From NCBI GenBank assembly GCA_033961575.1, contig CM066727.1, positions 3,806,001-3,870,000 on the forward strand: a DNA stretch of 64,000 bases, read 5' to 3'. Below the pieces are notes generated by a model, which searched no databases, was not told the DNA's origin, and was given only the letters and a program-made list of their open reading frames with translations. The position numbers were made by a program, and so were the translations under genes. The stretch's first letter is position 1. Every line of letters begins with the position of its first letter. Shown one piece after another: positions 24,850 through 36,032 of this stretch. The DNA is from Aselliscus stoliczkanus. Its lineage: Eukaryota > Chordata > Mammalia > Chiroptera > Hipposideridae.

Positions 24850-26021
24850 TTGTTCTGAATTTCTTCAGATAAATACCCAGAAATGGAATTGCTGGGTCAT
24901 AAGGTAGTTCTATTTTTAATTTTTTGAGGAAACTCCGTACTGACTTCCACAGTGGCTGCAGCCATTTGCAGTCCCACCAACAGTGCAGCAGGGTCCCCTT
25001 CTCTCCATAGCCTCACCAGCACTTGTTGTTTATTTTTTGATGATAGCCATTCTAACAGGTAGGAGTTAATATCTGATTGTGGTTTTAATTTGTATTTCTC
25101 TAATGATTAATGATTTTGAGCATCTTTTCACATGCCTACTGGCCATCTGAATGTCCTCTTTTGAGAAATTTCTCTTCATATTCTCTGCCCATTTCAAAAT
25201 TTGATTGTTAGGTTTTTTGCTGCTAAGTTATCCCAGTTTTTAGTAAATTTTGGATATTAACCACTTATTGGATATATCATTGGTGAATATCTTCTCACAT
25301 TCAATAAGTTGTCTTTCTGTTTTGTTTCCTTTGCTGTGAAAAAAAATATTTTAGTTTGATGTAGTCCCATTTATTTATGTTTTCTTTTGTTTTCCTTGCC
25401 CAACGCAACATATCAGAAAAAATATTACTAAAAACAATGTTAGAGTTCACTGCCTATAATTTCTTTAGGAATTTCATGGTTTCAGGTCTTACATTTGTCT
25501 TTAATCTATTTTGAGTTTATTCTTGTATAAGTTGTAAGAAGGTGGTCTAGCTTCATTTTTTTTTTTGCACGTATCTATCCAGTTTCCCCAACACCATTTA
25601 TTGAATATACCCCATTGCATATTTTTGTCTACTTTGTCATAGATTAATTGACCATATAGGTGTGGGTTTATTTCTGGGTTCTATATTCTGTACCACTGTT
25701 CTATTGGGTTGTTGGAAAAGTTGTGACGCATTTTTGCAATGAAAAAGAAAAAATACATCATGACTTTTACGACAACCCAATAGGTGTCTGTTTTTCTGCC
25801 AGTACCATGCTATTTTGATTCTATAGCCTTGTAGTATACTTTTATACCAAGTAGTGTGATACCTCCAACTTTATTCTTTCTCAAGATTGCCAGGGTTATT
25901 TGGGGTCTCTTACAATCCCACATAAATTTTAGGGTTATTTGTTCTAGTTCTGTGAAAAATGCCATTGGTATTTAGATAGGGATTGCACTGAATCTATAGA
26001 TTGCTTTGAATAGTATGGACA
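24850..26021 (-). mobile_element. Inverted 5' segment of a twin-primed L1
   Basis: Reverse-complemented ORF2 from 'gaaatggaattgctgggtca' (24880) to 'gcactgaatctatagattgc' (25984). The adjoining segment at 26022 starts in the opposite orientation at the same ORF2 position ('agcaattcaattctaggtat') where this segment ends on its left side. That geometry indicates one insertion with an inverted 5' part. A mariner MITE (25704-25780) later inserted here. Confidence 0.75.
25704..25780. mobile_element. Mariner MITE (copy 1), 77 bp near-palindrome
   Basis: Terminal inverted repeats TTGGGTTGTTGGAAAAGT and its partner ending CGACAACCCAA are flanked by TA on both sides (25702-25703 and 25781-25782), the Tc1/mariner target duplication. 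No transposase is present. Two related copies lie at 34204-34281 and 39180-39262. The two arms can pair over most of their length. Confidence 0.85.
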
Positions 26022-26480
26022 GCAATTCAATTCTAGGTATTTATCCAAAGAAATCCAAAACACACAGTTGAAAAGACATATGAACCCCTATGTTCACTGC
26101 AGCATTATTTACAATAGCCAAGATATGGAAGCCATCTAAGTGTCCATCAACAGACAACTTAATAGAGAAAATGTGGTACATTCATACAATGGACTATCAC
26201 TCAGCCACAAAAAAAGAATGAAATTTTACAATTTATAACAACCTGGATGGACCTGGAAGATATTATGATAAGTGAAATAAATCAGACAAAGAAAGACAAA
26301 TACCATATGAACTCACTTATATGTGGAATCTAAAGAACAAGATAAATGAACAAAAAAATAATAAATAAATTTATACAACAACAATAAAAGTCAAACTCAC
26401 AGACCCAGAGTAGCAAAGTGGTTGCCAAAAGCTGGAAGGTGGCAGGAATAAGGAGAGGTTGGTAAAAGGGTATACACCCT
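26022..26480 (+). mobile_element. Sense 3' segment of the twin-primed L1
   Basis: Sense ORF2 end: 'cactgcagcattatttacaa' (26095), 'gtggtacattcatacaatgg' (26172), 'taacaacctggatggacctg' (26237) and 'gaactcacttatatgtggaa' (26308), then 3' UTR-type 'gtagcaaagtggttgcca'. It continues from the inverted piece at 24850-26021. The right boundary is uncertain. Confidence 0.75.
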
Positions 26481-26574
26481 TCTATAAGGTGAGTGAGATC
26501 TGAGACTGTGATATATTACTGGGTGCTGAAGTCAATATCACTGACTGTAAACTGAAGGGAAAGAAAAGATACCT

Positions 26575-27430
26575 TCAAAAAATGAAAAGGAAAACCACAG
26601 GTTGGAAGGATATATTTGTGATATATGTACTTGACAAAAGATATGCTTCCAAAGTGTATAAAGAGCTCCTAAAAATTAAGCAAAAGCAAACAATGAACAA
26701 GTTCTAGAGATTTAATGCACAGCATGTTGATGAGCATTAATAGTACTATATTATATATTTTAAAGTGGCTAAGGAAATAAATACTAAATGTTCTCACCAC
26801 ACACAAAAAAAATCTTAATTATGTGATGTGATGGAGGTGTTAGCTAATGTTATGCAATACATAAATGCAAAAAATCAACATGTTATACACCTTAAGCCTA
26901 CACAATGTTATATGTTGATTATATTTTAATAAATTTGAGTGGTAAAAAGAGTAAACAATCCAATAGAAAATGAGCAAAATATTTGAATAGGTACTTCACA
27001 AAATACAAATGTCAAAAAAAATGTAAGAAAAGATGCTTAATTTTATTAGTTATCAGAAAAATGCAAATTGAAAGCAAAAATGTGACACCACTATATACCC
27101 AACTAAATGACTAAAAAGATGGGCAATACCAAATGTTGTGAAGATAAAAATCAAATGAAAACCTCGCTTGGAAAGAATATAGGGAATTTGGTACATCATT
27201 TGGTAATGTCAGTGAAAGCTGCACATTTGCATGTCCTATAAGCCAGCACTTATATTCTTAGGTTCATAGAAATGTATATACTCATATATGCATGAACTGA
27301 TTCAAGTGGACAGAATATGTATATAAGTCCCCTACACTGTAGCTCAGAACTAGAAACAGCCCATTGTCCATCAAGAATAGGATGGACAAATAAATGGTGG
27401 AATGTTATCAGTGGGGTGTTACACAGCAAA
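26575..27430 (+). mobile_element. Older L1 ORF2, interrupted by a second L1 3' end
   Basis: Sense ORF2 blocks at 26575-26690 resume at about 26950 ('gtaaacaatccaatagaaaa') and continue to about 27430 with 'gtccatcaagaataggatgg' near 27366. Between them, about 26695-26945 is a separate L1 3' UTR ('acaagttctagagatttaat' to 'ttaataaatttgag'), probably a later insertion. Confidence 0.65.
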
Positions 27431-27635
27431 ATTCAGCAAACTATGGCCCGTGGGCCAAAATCTGCCTGTTGCCTAGTTTGTAAAGAAAGGTTTATAGAAA
27501 CCACTCACATCCATTTGTTTACATACTGTCTATGGCTGATTCCACATTACAATAGCAGAGCTAAGTAGTTAAGACAACCATCTTCTGGCTCACAAAGCTA
27601 AAAATATTTACAATCTTATGATTTACAGAAGAAAA
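27420..27635 (+). mobile_element. hAT-Charlie type nonautonomous DNA transposon
   Basis: 'agcaaactatggcccgtggg' (27435), 'catccatttgtttacatact' (27508) and 'atagcagagctaagtagtta' (27552) belong to a well-known hAT-Charlie nonautonomous element of mammals. The exact MER name is not claimed. Strand follows the usual consensus orientation. Confidence 0.7.
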
Positions 27636-27689
27636 AAATATAGCCAATCCCTGTTATATCCTAACGAGTAAGAGCAAATGCAATGTTTG

Positions 27690-27785
27690 GACTATTCTCC
27701 CAATATACTGATGAGCAAGAAAAGTCAGACACATACTTGAGTTACTGATCAATGTGAAGTTTAAATACAGGCCTAGCTAACCTAT
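27690..27785 (-). mobile_element. Probable MIR, antisense
   Basis: 'ccaatatactgatgagcaag' to 'ttaaatacaggcctagct' follows the reverse MIR order loosely. Confidence 0.5.
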
Positions 27786-28154
27786 GATGTTGGAATTCAG
27801 GACAGAACTTGCCTGAATGGCAGTGATGTGACCAGAAGGGGACATGAGATGAGTTTCATAGGCACTAGTAATGTTCCAATTCTAGATCTGAACACTGGTT
27901 ACATCAACCAGTGTGTTCACTCTGTAAATTTGGTCAAATTATACATTTATGATTTGTACACTTTTCCATATGTGTGTCTACCCAGTTCTTCAATAATAAG
28001 TATTTATTAACCATGTTCAAACAAAATTCTGTCATGTTGTTATCGTGTTGTTACAAAAAGATAAAGTAGTATAATAATAAACAAAATAGCATCGAAGTCT
28101 TGGAAAGTAAAAACCAGATAATAGCATAAAGAACATTAACTTATGATCTTTTTT
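27786..28154. other. Unassigned DNA
   Basis: No feature recognised. Confidence 0.3.
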
Positions 28155-28260
28155 TCCCCTACAGCTAAAGAAAATAAGGCCAATAGAAGTTATTTGATTT
28201 TCCCAAATTAATACATTGTATAATGGTAAATTAGAACCAACCTTCTGGCTAAAAAATTCA
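28155..28260 (-). mobile_element. Probable MIR, antisense
   Basis: 'acagctaaagaaaataaggc' followed by 'tagaagttatttgattttcc' resembles reverse-complement MIR. Confidence 0.45.
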
Positions 28261-28689
28261 TCCCTTCACTACCACACAACATGTTACTATTCTCCTCACC
28301 AAAATATTAAAAATCAAATAACCTACAAGTCCTGTGACTTATTACCAGTTATCATTTCCGTGAAATAAGAGTATCATGACTGGCCATCTACTTTTCAAAG
28401 CATCAACTATTTCAAAGAATCATTTGGTTACCCATGTCCTTCTTCAAATGAAACCATAGAATCAAAGATATAAAAATTATGATTAAAGAGCAGACAATAA
28501 CAAGCTAGAAAACAGAATTCATTGCCTCTCCGAGCCATGAGATAGCTTCTATTGCCATGCTGTGATAAACATAAAAATTCCATTTTAATTTGTAAACATT
28601 TAATCATCAAATATTTTAAACATGCAGAAAATATGAATGTAACAGCTACCATCTTAGAGTCTCAGACTTAGATTCACTACTCATTAACA

Positions 28690-28960
28690 ATTTTGATCTG
28701 TATGTTTTTGATACTTTTACTATTTATTTAAAAAAAATGAAGATGGAGCCAATTACTCCCGCGTGCCTAGCCCACTGCATTCCTCACTCCCCAGGAGTAA
28801 CCACTAACCCCCACTTGGTATTTAGGCATGCCTTCATGTATTATTTCACATATCCTCTATGAACTTATAGCACTATAAAATGCTGTTTTATATATCTTAA
28901 GTTATGTAAATAAATTTCTGAATGTATCTTTACTTTAGTTGGAAAACTGTAAATGGCTTG
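28690..28960 (-). mobile_element. Probable old L1 3' UTR, antisense
   Basis: 'ccccaggagtaaccactaac' with 'ggcatgccttcatgtattat' and the T/A-rich continuation resemble reverse-complemented L1MC/ME-type 3' UTR. Confidence 0.45.
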
Positions 28961-30770
28961 CTTCAGAATAATTTTTGACACTCTCTAAGACAGAACTCAC
29001 TTGACTTCCATCCTCAATGTACTTTGAGAGGTAAATTATAATTGTAATGTCCTATTCTGCCTGTCATATTTTATTTCTGAAGCTGCCTAATGTAAGTTCA
29101 ATCGGGTAACTATGTTTATTATTAATTAGATCTCAAAATAGAAATGTCAGCAGAGAATAGAATTTTGTTGTTGAAAGCATCAGAATTGTCTGGGGTTTCT
29201 CAATATTTCTTACAGTCAATTCAATCTTTTCCTACTTCCATGAAATCTCAATAATAAAAAACCTGTTTTCTATTTCCCGACTTCAACAAGAAGGTCATTA
29301 TTCTTTTACTGGGTAGCTTTGCAATAAATAGCTTTCATTCATAAAGCTTTGATTATTCAGCTCCATTTTAACTGCTCCATTGTCAGAGAGGTGCATTTCT
29401 TCTCTGAGTCATCGCTGACACCTCCCCCCAGGCCTCCATGTCCCCAGGAGCCTCAGGGAATCCAATAGCTTTGTCCACCTCCGGCTCTAGCCAAGCCACC
29501 GCCAGGACAGGCCCATCCTGCCACGGAATCGAACCAAGTCGGCTGTTGGGCCCCTGAGTCTGGACTCATCACAGCTGCCCCAGGGGAGAAACAGAAACCT
29601 CGGGACGTTGTTCTTTGAAGCCCTGCGACATCTGCCGCCTCAGTCGGAGCTGGCTTTCTCTCCAGGTCCGCCCTTGAGCCAGGAGGTGCTCTGTCGGTGG
29701 CTGGGATGCCCCGTGCCTCTCCCTCCCAAGGCCTTGGCTGCACCACGCCCTTTGTCCGCTCTGTCCCCGACTCCACACACCCCTTTCCTAAGGTATCTGC
29801 CAGTTTGTTGATGAAAAATGAGGTGAAATATATAAAGGCAGCACAAACATTCCCGACTGGAGAACCAGCAGGAGCTCACGAATGGCTGGCTCCCTGCAGG
29901 GCCCCCTCTCAGACCCTCCAGTGAGCACACCCAGTGCAGCCCCACGCGTTAGCTGCCCAGGGGAGCTGACGGAGCCCTACACGCAGGGCCGTGGGGGCTG
30001 ACGGGCACCTGCGAGCCCTAATCAGAGGGGGAAGCAGGCCGACTGGATGCTCGGGCGTGAGAGCTTAGGAGGCAGGGATGGGGAGGGCGGTACACGGACA
30101 TGCAATGGGGGGACACTGAGTCGCTTTTATCTGGGCTCTGGCTGCTCACACTTCCGGTGGGAATGGAAGGCGCGAGGACATCTACAAAGTGAAAGCTGTG
30201 AGCTGTGCAGCGTTTTTACAGCTCTCCACCGTGCTGCCTCCTGTGCACTGATACCTGTCATCACCCTCCAAACTACACTTCCAACCTCCCCTGGGCTTAG
30301 AATCCCAGGTGTTGCACATTTAAGTATCTTAAATCCTACAGAAACAAAAATCTACTCTTAAAGAAACCGGTTTTCTTTATATGTTTTTACATTCAAGAGA
30401 AATAAATTAGAATCATATTTGTATTTAAATGATTTATACCCATGAATGCCTATGACTGCATCCATAATCGTGTCTATCTCAAGACATGGCACAATGACCT
30501 CATTCGCCCTTGGTCTGTGCTCCACTTACTATTAAGGAATCTAAGAAGCAGGAACCCCTAAACTGTATAAAAACATTGTATTCCTAGGGTTTTAAGACAT
30601 TCTGTCTACACTTAAAGGTAATATGAAAAAAATTTTTAGGGACAAATAGACAAATGGAACCAGAGTCAAAAATTAACTTAACACATATAAAAAGCTTGGT
30701 ATACAATAGAGTTGCCATTATAATTCAGTGAGCTTATTTTAAAAAAAGTTGCAGAATATTTGGCTATCAT
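28961..30770. other. Unassigned DNA including a GC-rich block
   Basis: 29400-30300 is clearly more GC- and CpG-rich than its surroundings and carries overlapping short frames on both strands, none with a recognisable domain. It does not reach the density of a classical CpG island by eye. No exon is supported. Confidence 0.35.
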
Positions 30771-31140
30771 TATGGAAAAAGTTTTCACTAGACCTGGGGT
30801 AGTTTATAGAACTCTTCTTTCTTTCTTTTCACCTCTTCTTGGGCACACAGCTAAAGGACCTTTTTCAGCCTCCTTTGCATTTAGATGTGACCATGTGCCT
30901 TAATTCTGGCCAATGAAAGATGGGCAGAGTCAATGTGCTCACTTCCACACCTGATCCCAAAGACTCCTGCACAACTACCGTGGCTGCCCCACTCCCCTGG
31001 CCTCCTTGAAGCCAGTCTTAGAGGAGGGCACCTGCCAGTCAGAAACACCCACCCATCTTGGACTTACTCGACAGAGGTCCATTTTTATTGGGCTAGCCCA
31101 CTGAGATTTGGGGGCTTATTAAAGCAGCTAATATTACCTT
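30771..31140. mobile_element. Old dispersed repeat, family not assigned
   Basis: 'tgtgccttaattctggccaa' then 'tgaaagatgggcagagtc' and the downstream 'catcttggacttactcga' match a pattern common in ancient mammalian repeats. No family name is asserted. Confidence 0.35.
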
Positions 31141-31279
31141 TCTAATACAGACATCCTCTTCATACCATACACAGTATGTCATTAAAGATGTAAAGGTGAA
31201 AACCTTTGACAACCGCTATAGGAGAATGCATTTATGACAGCAAGGTAGGAATGGAACGCTTACATAAGACACAAAAGCA

Positions 31280-31797
31280 AAACAGCAAATTATAAAGAAA
31301 AAAATTCAGCTACATTAAAATTAAAAAGAAATGCGTATTATAAAATATATTCAAAGCCTCATAAGCAAAACAATGTGAAGCAAATAAGGAGAAGATATTT
31401 ATAATGCATATTACTGAACAAAGTTTAGTACAAAGAAAATTAAAATTCCTATAAATATTTTTAAACACAGGATGCAATAGAAAAGATGAGCAAAGGATAC
31501 AAATAGGCAAATCACAAAAGACTGAAATCTGAATAGCCAATGTATATGAAAGTGTGGTCACATTACTACCAAATTATGAGTAATTAAGGAAATGCAAATT
31601 AAACCACAGCAAAAAGTTTGACAGACATTTCAAGGCTGAATAATTCTAAGTGCTGACAGGGATGAGGGGCTCCGGCAGCACTCGCACACAGTCTGCAGGG
31701 CTGGAGATGGGGCAGCCTCTTTAAAGAGTAGGTGGAAACATCCAGTAAACCCACTGCCATGAGCCAATCCCACTCCCAGGCATGTAGCCCCGTGAAG

Positions 31798-31844
<47 letters not shown>

Positions 31845-32095
31845 AAAATTTATCATATATGCATTTACAGCTTTAGAAACTTGGGAATAACTTTCAGAAG
31901 TCCATCAATAAATAATACATAAATAAATTGTGAAACCGTCTCAAAATTGAATAGTATGTAATAGTAAACATCAATAAACTAGATACAAAAGTTTTAACCC
32001 ATCTAATGATGAGAGAGAAAATCCAAATTGAAGAATGGTAACTACAGTAAGATAAACATTTATAAATTTTCAAAACAGAAAATAAATTATTTTGC
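31280..32095 (+). mobile_element. Old L1 ORF2 fragment with (CA)n
   Basis: 'gctacattaaaattaaaaag' (31310), 'gcaaaggatacaaataggca' (31490), 'aaggaaatgcaaattaaacc' (31588) and 'ccaatcccactcccaggcat' (31764) are sense ORF2 landmarks. A pure (CA)n lies inside. Heavily mutated. Confidence 0.7.
31799..31842. repeat. (CA)n microsatellite, about 22 units
   Basis: Uninterrupted CA dinucleotides. The cysteine-valine frame on the minus strand is its translation. Confidence 0.98.
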
Positions 32096-32714
32096 TCCTA
32101 GACACATGCATTTCTTACTCAGTTCAAAGCCTCGCATAGGAAGGACACAGGATCACCTTGGTGGAGAGCGAGCAGGAAAACAGAGGGCAGGAAAGAGCTA
32201 TGGATCTGTGACGTAGGCTGTCACTGCGATATTTTGCATCTTTCAAAATAAGTATCTAATGTAAATATACTCAAAAATTTTGTTGAAATCCAGATCAGAT
32301 GTCTGTTATATTAAATTTCTATACATGTAGAATGTTACACTTAAAAATGAATTAGAAGTGAAGTAAATTACTAAATGTGATAACCAAGTTGCCAGAATAA
32401 TTTAGCCTGTAATCTTTGAATCAATGTCTCCTTATGAGGACACAGAAGCCTTCATACACACTACCCACAAAAATAAATGAAAGAGAAAGAAGGAGAGATG
32501 GAAAGAAGGACTAAAAGAAAGGGGAAAAGGGAAAGAAATCGTTGTAGAAAGACGTGCTCTTTATCCAAATGAAAAGATGACCATCTACTGAGAAGAAAAC
32601 ATTTGCTCGGAAAGTAAAATTTTCATATGTGAACATGCTAAGGAGAACTTCACTGTTCAGCGCTGTTGCCTTTGGCAGAGGTGTCTCGCTTCTTGATAGA
32701 TCAAACATTTAAGA
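32096..32714. other. Unassigned DNA with a purine-rich stretch
   Basis: AG-rich simple sequence at about 32470-32540. No gene recognised. Confidence 0.35.
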
Positions 32715-32870
32715 TGCTTTGATCTTATTAATCGCCATAAATTATTTAATCTTTGTAACAAGCCTATGAGGTAGTAAAATTGATTTAAAGGACGAAGTTG
32801 CTACTGGTTAAATAGATTTTATGGGGCAGGGTCTGAGTATGAACCCACATCTGAATGGAACACATATCTT
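32715..32870 (-). mobile_element. MIR SINE, antisense
   Basis: 'tttaatctttgtaacaagcc' followed by 'tatgaggtagtaaaattgat' and 'gggtctgagtatgaacccac' is the reverse MIR order. Confidence 0.8.
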
Positions 32871-33037
32871 GTTCCACTGACTATGGCTGAATAGAGAAAC
32901 AGTGCAGAACCAGGAAGAAATGGCACAGGCTAATTTCCATACCTACGTGTAACTGACATAACTCAAATCACCTCTTCAGAGGAATAGCTCAACCTTTAAA
33001 CTTCAAATTTCTCCACAAGAAATAAAAAACTCGCACC

Positions 33038-33401
33038 TGGTAAAAACAAGACAAGAGACCCCAAATAGAGTTGCTTATGCCAAGTCTATGTCACCAAACA
33101 GAGACGTTTCATTCCAGTGTCCGCTCTCCAAGAAATAGATTCCTAACCAATCGGGAATACCCTGACCAGTACTAGTCAGGCCATCTGCATGGCAGACCCT
33201 TCACCCGCTGAAGGAAAGGGACCTTGCAATAACCACCTGCTTTTGGCCAGTATAACTCCCTTCTGTCTGCAAAAGTCTTCCCGTTTGTAGGGCTCCTCGG
33301 AGCTCCATCCTATTTGCTTGATTGGATGCTGCCCATCCAAATGGATTTTTGCTCAAATAAATTCTCAAAATGTTTAACATGCCTCAGTGTAACTTGTAAC
33401 A
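33038..33401 (+). repeat. 5' LTR of the class I ERV
   Basis: Begins TG, ends CA. Has a CCAAT-type block ('ctaaccaatcgggaat'), a 'ccagtataactccc' promoter-like block and a polyadenylation signal AATAAA at 33356-33361. It aligns block for block with 35543-36032 ('ccatctgcatggcagaccct' versus 'tcatctgcatgatagatccc'). Confidence 0.75.
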
Positions 33402-33443
33402 GTTCTGATGCTGGAAAAAGACCCCTCCACACCCCCACTGCCC

Positions 33444-33491
33444 TCCCTACCACAAGGCGGAGGGAGGGGGTCCCTACCACAAGGCGGAGGG
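33444..33491. repeat. 27-bp tandem repeat in the ERV leader
   Basis: 'tccctaccacaaggcggagg' occurs at 33444 and again at 33471, each followed by a G-rich run. It lies just inside the 5' LTR. Confidence 0.9.
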
Positions 33492-34203
33492 TGGGGGGAC
33501 AGCGACCACACAACCAGAGAGGTACCTGGGAGCCCCTGGGTGAGCTGCTTCCTGGCCACCTCTGTGTCGGCAGTAAATCCCTCGCGGATTCTAGTCCTCA
33601 GCTTTTGTGCTCTCAGAAACCCACAGAGCCTAACAGGGTCAACTTAGGAACAGGGCCAGGGCCGGGGGTCAGACTGGGTGTGACTTGGAAACCAGGCCCC
33701 ATCGGGCACCACTCTGGGCCTGACTTAAGCTGAACTGGGTCCGCTGTGAAGCCTTGGGTGAGTAAAATTGAGTTTTAAGGCTGAACAAGCAGGTTAACTT
33801 TACCTAAGATAACCTCGAATTACAGTGGCCATGTGGAGAACTATTAACCTAGATGAGCGTATCCATTTAGGGGGTACCCTATAAAAAAAGGGGTCTCAGC
33901 CAGGTAGTCACCATAGAAGGTAGAGGGAAAATTATGCTTCCTCCTACAGTTGCTGATGACTAGGCTGAGGCTGGCAGGGAAACGCCATTTCCTCCGGAGG
34001 CTGCAGACTAGATCCTGGGCAAACTGGGAGAAGCCCTTAGGGTGAGAATTCGTACCTAAGTCAGCTCTCTCTCAGGTCTCCATGTGTGGGCCTAGTCAAG
34101 AGGGGAACGTAACATTTCACAATGTCCCTGCCTTTCCAAATTCAGATTGACAGGCAAAAAACATTTGTAACAATTAGATCTTTGAATTGTGGGTAGTGAA
34201 TTA

Positions 34204-34281
34204 TTGGGTCATTGGGAAAGTCATGATGTATTTTTCTATGTTTTTCAATGCAAAAATACATTATGACTTTCCCGACAACCA
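34204..34281. mobile_element. Mariner MITE (copy 2) inside the class I ERV
   Basis: TTGGGTCATTGGGAAAGTCA at the left end pairs with 'tgactttcccgacaacca' at the right end. It is flanked by TA on both sides and has the same architecture as copies 1 and 3. It interrupts ERV internal sequence, so it is younger than the ERV. Confidence 0.8.
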
Positions 34282-34918
34282 TATCTATTGCTTGTCAATC
34301 CTTCTTCTCCTATGGATAGCTATTTACCTTGTTTGTCTTGTTTTGTGTCCTGAGAACTTGGCTTGGCATCCATCACATTGGGCCCCCCAAATATGGACAG
34401 GCAGAAATGTGAAGTGTACCCCACTTGTGGCTCAGGTTCTGCTGACTGCTGCCAGCTCTCAGGGGAGTTGTCTGAGCCTCTCTTTCTCTGGGTTATCTTT
34501 GGGGGTGGCTCTGGATAGGTTGCATCCCTTTGGGAGCTGGTGAGCCTATAGTTCACAAACATCTCCCTGAGTCTCAGTGCCTCAGTTTCTCTAAACAAAG
34601 TCAGCCCTCTATCTGTCATGTCAGGCTCCTAACCCTGGAGCTCCATTTCTTTGCTAATAGCCCCAGATCAGGAGAACCTTGCATCCACATTCTTACAAAG
34701 AAGGGGACACAAGGCAAGATATAAGTACCTGAATGGTCTACAGATGCTTAAATACTACCAGCCTCCACTGCTGTCACCTTTCTAGTCTGGAGCCACAGAA
34801 GCCAATGGGAATCGCCATGAGGCATTCAGGATTCACAATGAGCTCCCTCTGGCATATCCCTACTGCCCTGGCTGGGAGTGAGTGCAAATGAGGCTGTAAT
34901 CGGGAACCTCTCCTTACC

Positions 34919-35176
34919 TTGTCAGATATTGCAGAATCTGATGCTAAAGCAAGAGCTGCCCAACAGAAACCCCTAGATTCTCTGGCCAAGCTTGTTCTTG
35001 ATAGTAGGACAGCCCTTGATTGTCTTTTACCTGAGCAAGGGCGTGTCTATGCTGTGGTCAACATCACATGCTGTGCCTGGATTGACACTTCTGGGGAAGT
35101 TGAGACTCAGCTACATAAGGTCACTGAACAAGCCAGTGGCTTAAGAGGTGATTCCTTCAACAGGGTCTTACTTTGA
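34919..35176 (+). pseudogene. Env transmembrane-subunit relic of the class I ERV
   Basis: An 85-codon open remnant resembles the ectodomain of a class I retroviral envelope transmembrane subunit. Residues about 21-41 are the heptad and immunosuppressive-type region (contains LDSRTALDCLLPEQG). Residues 51-52 are the CC of the CX6CC motif, but the position expected to hold the first cysteine (44) is tyrosine, so the motif is broken. The remnant ends in a stop after residue 85, before any membrane span. There is no fusion peptide or surface subunit in frame upstream. It lies 366 bp before the 3' LTR, the right place for env. It is a fossil. A protein-level role is not suggested. Confidence 0.7.
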
Positions 35177-35529
35177 CTTATTTGATTCTGGTTGGTTTGG
35201 GTCTTGGGGGCTAGGCCTCCACGTGCACTCCAGACATTGGGAATTAACTTGTTTATAATAATCATAATAATACCCTCATGGGCTGTATTCTCTCAAAAGC
35301 TTTAAATCCATGTTCACAGCCTCTATCCATGAAGCAAATACTCTCCCAAAGACCAGAAAGTCAGGAAAGGAATGAAAAGAATGACCGACTTCAAGAATGT
35401 GAACCCAAAATAGTGAGCTGTGAATACCATACAGAGGATCGCTGAAACTACGAAAGCTTCAGTGCGGCAGCTAGGAGTAGTGTGAATGTCTTAAATTTTG
35501 ATGACAGCTTTCAGGCTGAAAGTCTGATC

Positions 35530-35540
35530 AAAAAGGGGGA
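35530..35540 (+). other. Polypurine tract of the class I ERV
   Basis: 'aaaaaggggga' lies directly upstream of the TG that starts the 3' LTR at 35543, where plus-strand DNA synthesis is primed in retroviruses. Confidence 0.7.
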
Positions 35541-35542
35541 AT

Positions 35543-36032
35543 TGTTAAAACCAAGACAATAGGCCCAAAATAGAGTCATTTGTGCTAAGCCCACATCACC
35601 CAACTGAGACTTAATTACAGGTCTAACTGTAATGGAATCTTAAACCAATCAGTCAGGAATTGCCTGATCAGCCTAGGTAGGTCATCTGCATGATAGATCC
35701 CTGCCATCCCCTGAAGGAAAGTGACTACAATAACCGTTCCGCCTTTTGCCACTATAACTTCCTGTTCTCTTTCCCTTCTGCCTATGTGTCTTTGATTTTG
35801 TATGGCTCTTTGGAGCTCTTTTCTATCTGCTGGATTGGAGGCTGCCTAATTCAAATCAATCACTGTTTAATTACAGTTGTAGAATTTTAAATATGCCTCA
35901 GTTTATCTTTTTTTTTTTTTGAGGGCAGTGTCACTGGCCCTCATATGTGAGACCCAAACCGGGGCTGCTGGTGTCCCAAGCCAGCGCTTAACCACCGCGC
36001 CACTCCGCCGGCCCTCAGTTTATCTTTTAACA
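35543..36032 (+). repeat. 3' LTR of the class I ERV, interrupted by a SINE
   Basis: Related to 33038-33401. Removing the SINE and one copy of its target duplication (117 bp in all) leaves 373 bp, close to the 364 bp of the other LTR. It ends 'ttaaca'. Confidence 0.75.
35911..36012 (-). mobile_element. Short GGCCGGC-type tRNA-derived SINE with exact 15-bp duplication
   Basis: On the minus strand it starts GCCGGCGGAGTGGCGCGGTG, continues into 'ggttaagcgctggcttgg' and a B-box-like 'ggtttgggtct', and ends in an A tail (T run 35911-35920 on plus). 'cctcagtttatcttt' occurs at 35896-35910 and 36013-36027. It is a different subfamily from the SINEs at 21074 and 50798: the 'ccaacaggtggcag' module is absent. 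Confidence 0.85.

Larger units (their letters stand above)
33038..36032 (+). mobile_element. Old class I (gamma-like) ERV with two diverged LTRs
   Basis: Two related LTRs (33038-33401 and 35543-36032) bracket about 2.1 kb of internal sequence containing an env transmembrane relic (34919-35176) and a polypurine tract. Gag and pol are not recognisable, so most of the coding region was lost. LTR copies are visibly diverged, pointing to an old insertion. Two later elements landed inside: a mariner MITE (34204-34281) and a SINE (35911-36012). A clear primer site could not be identified after the first LTR. Confidence 0.75.

Noticed and set aside
31599..31856. Cysteine-valine-rich minus-strand frame
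   Set aside because: Translation of the (CA)n microsatellite at 31799-31842.
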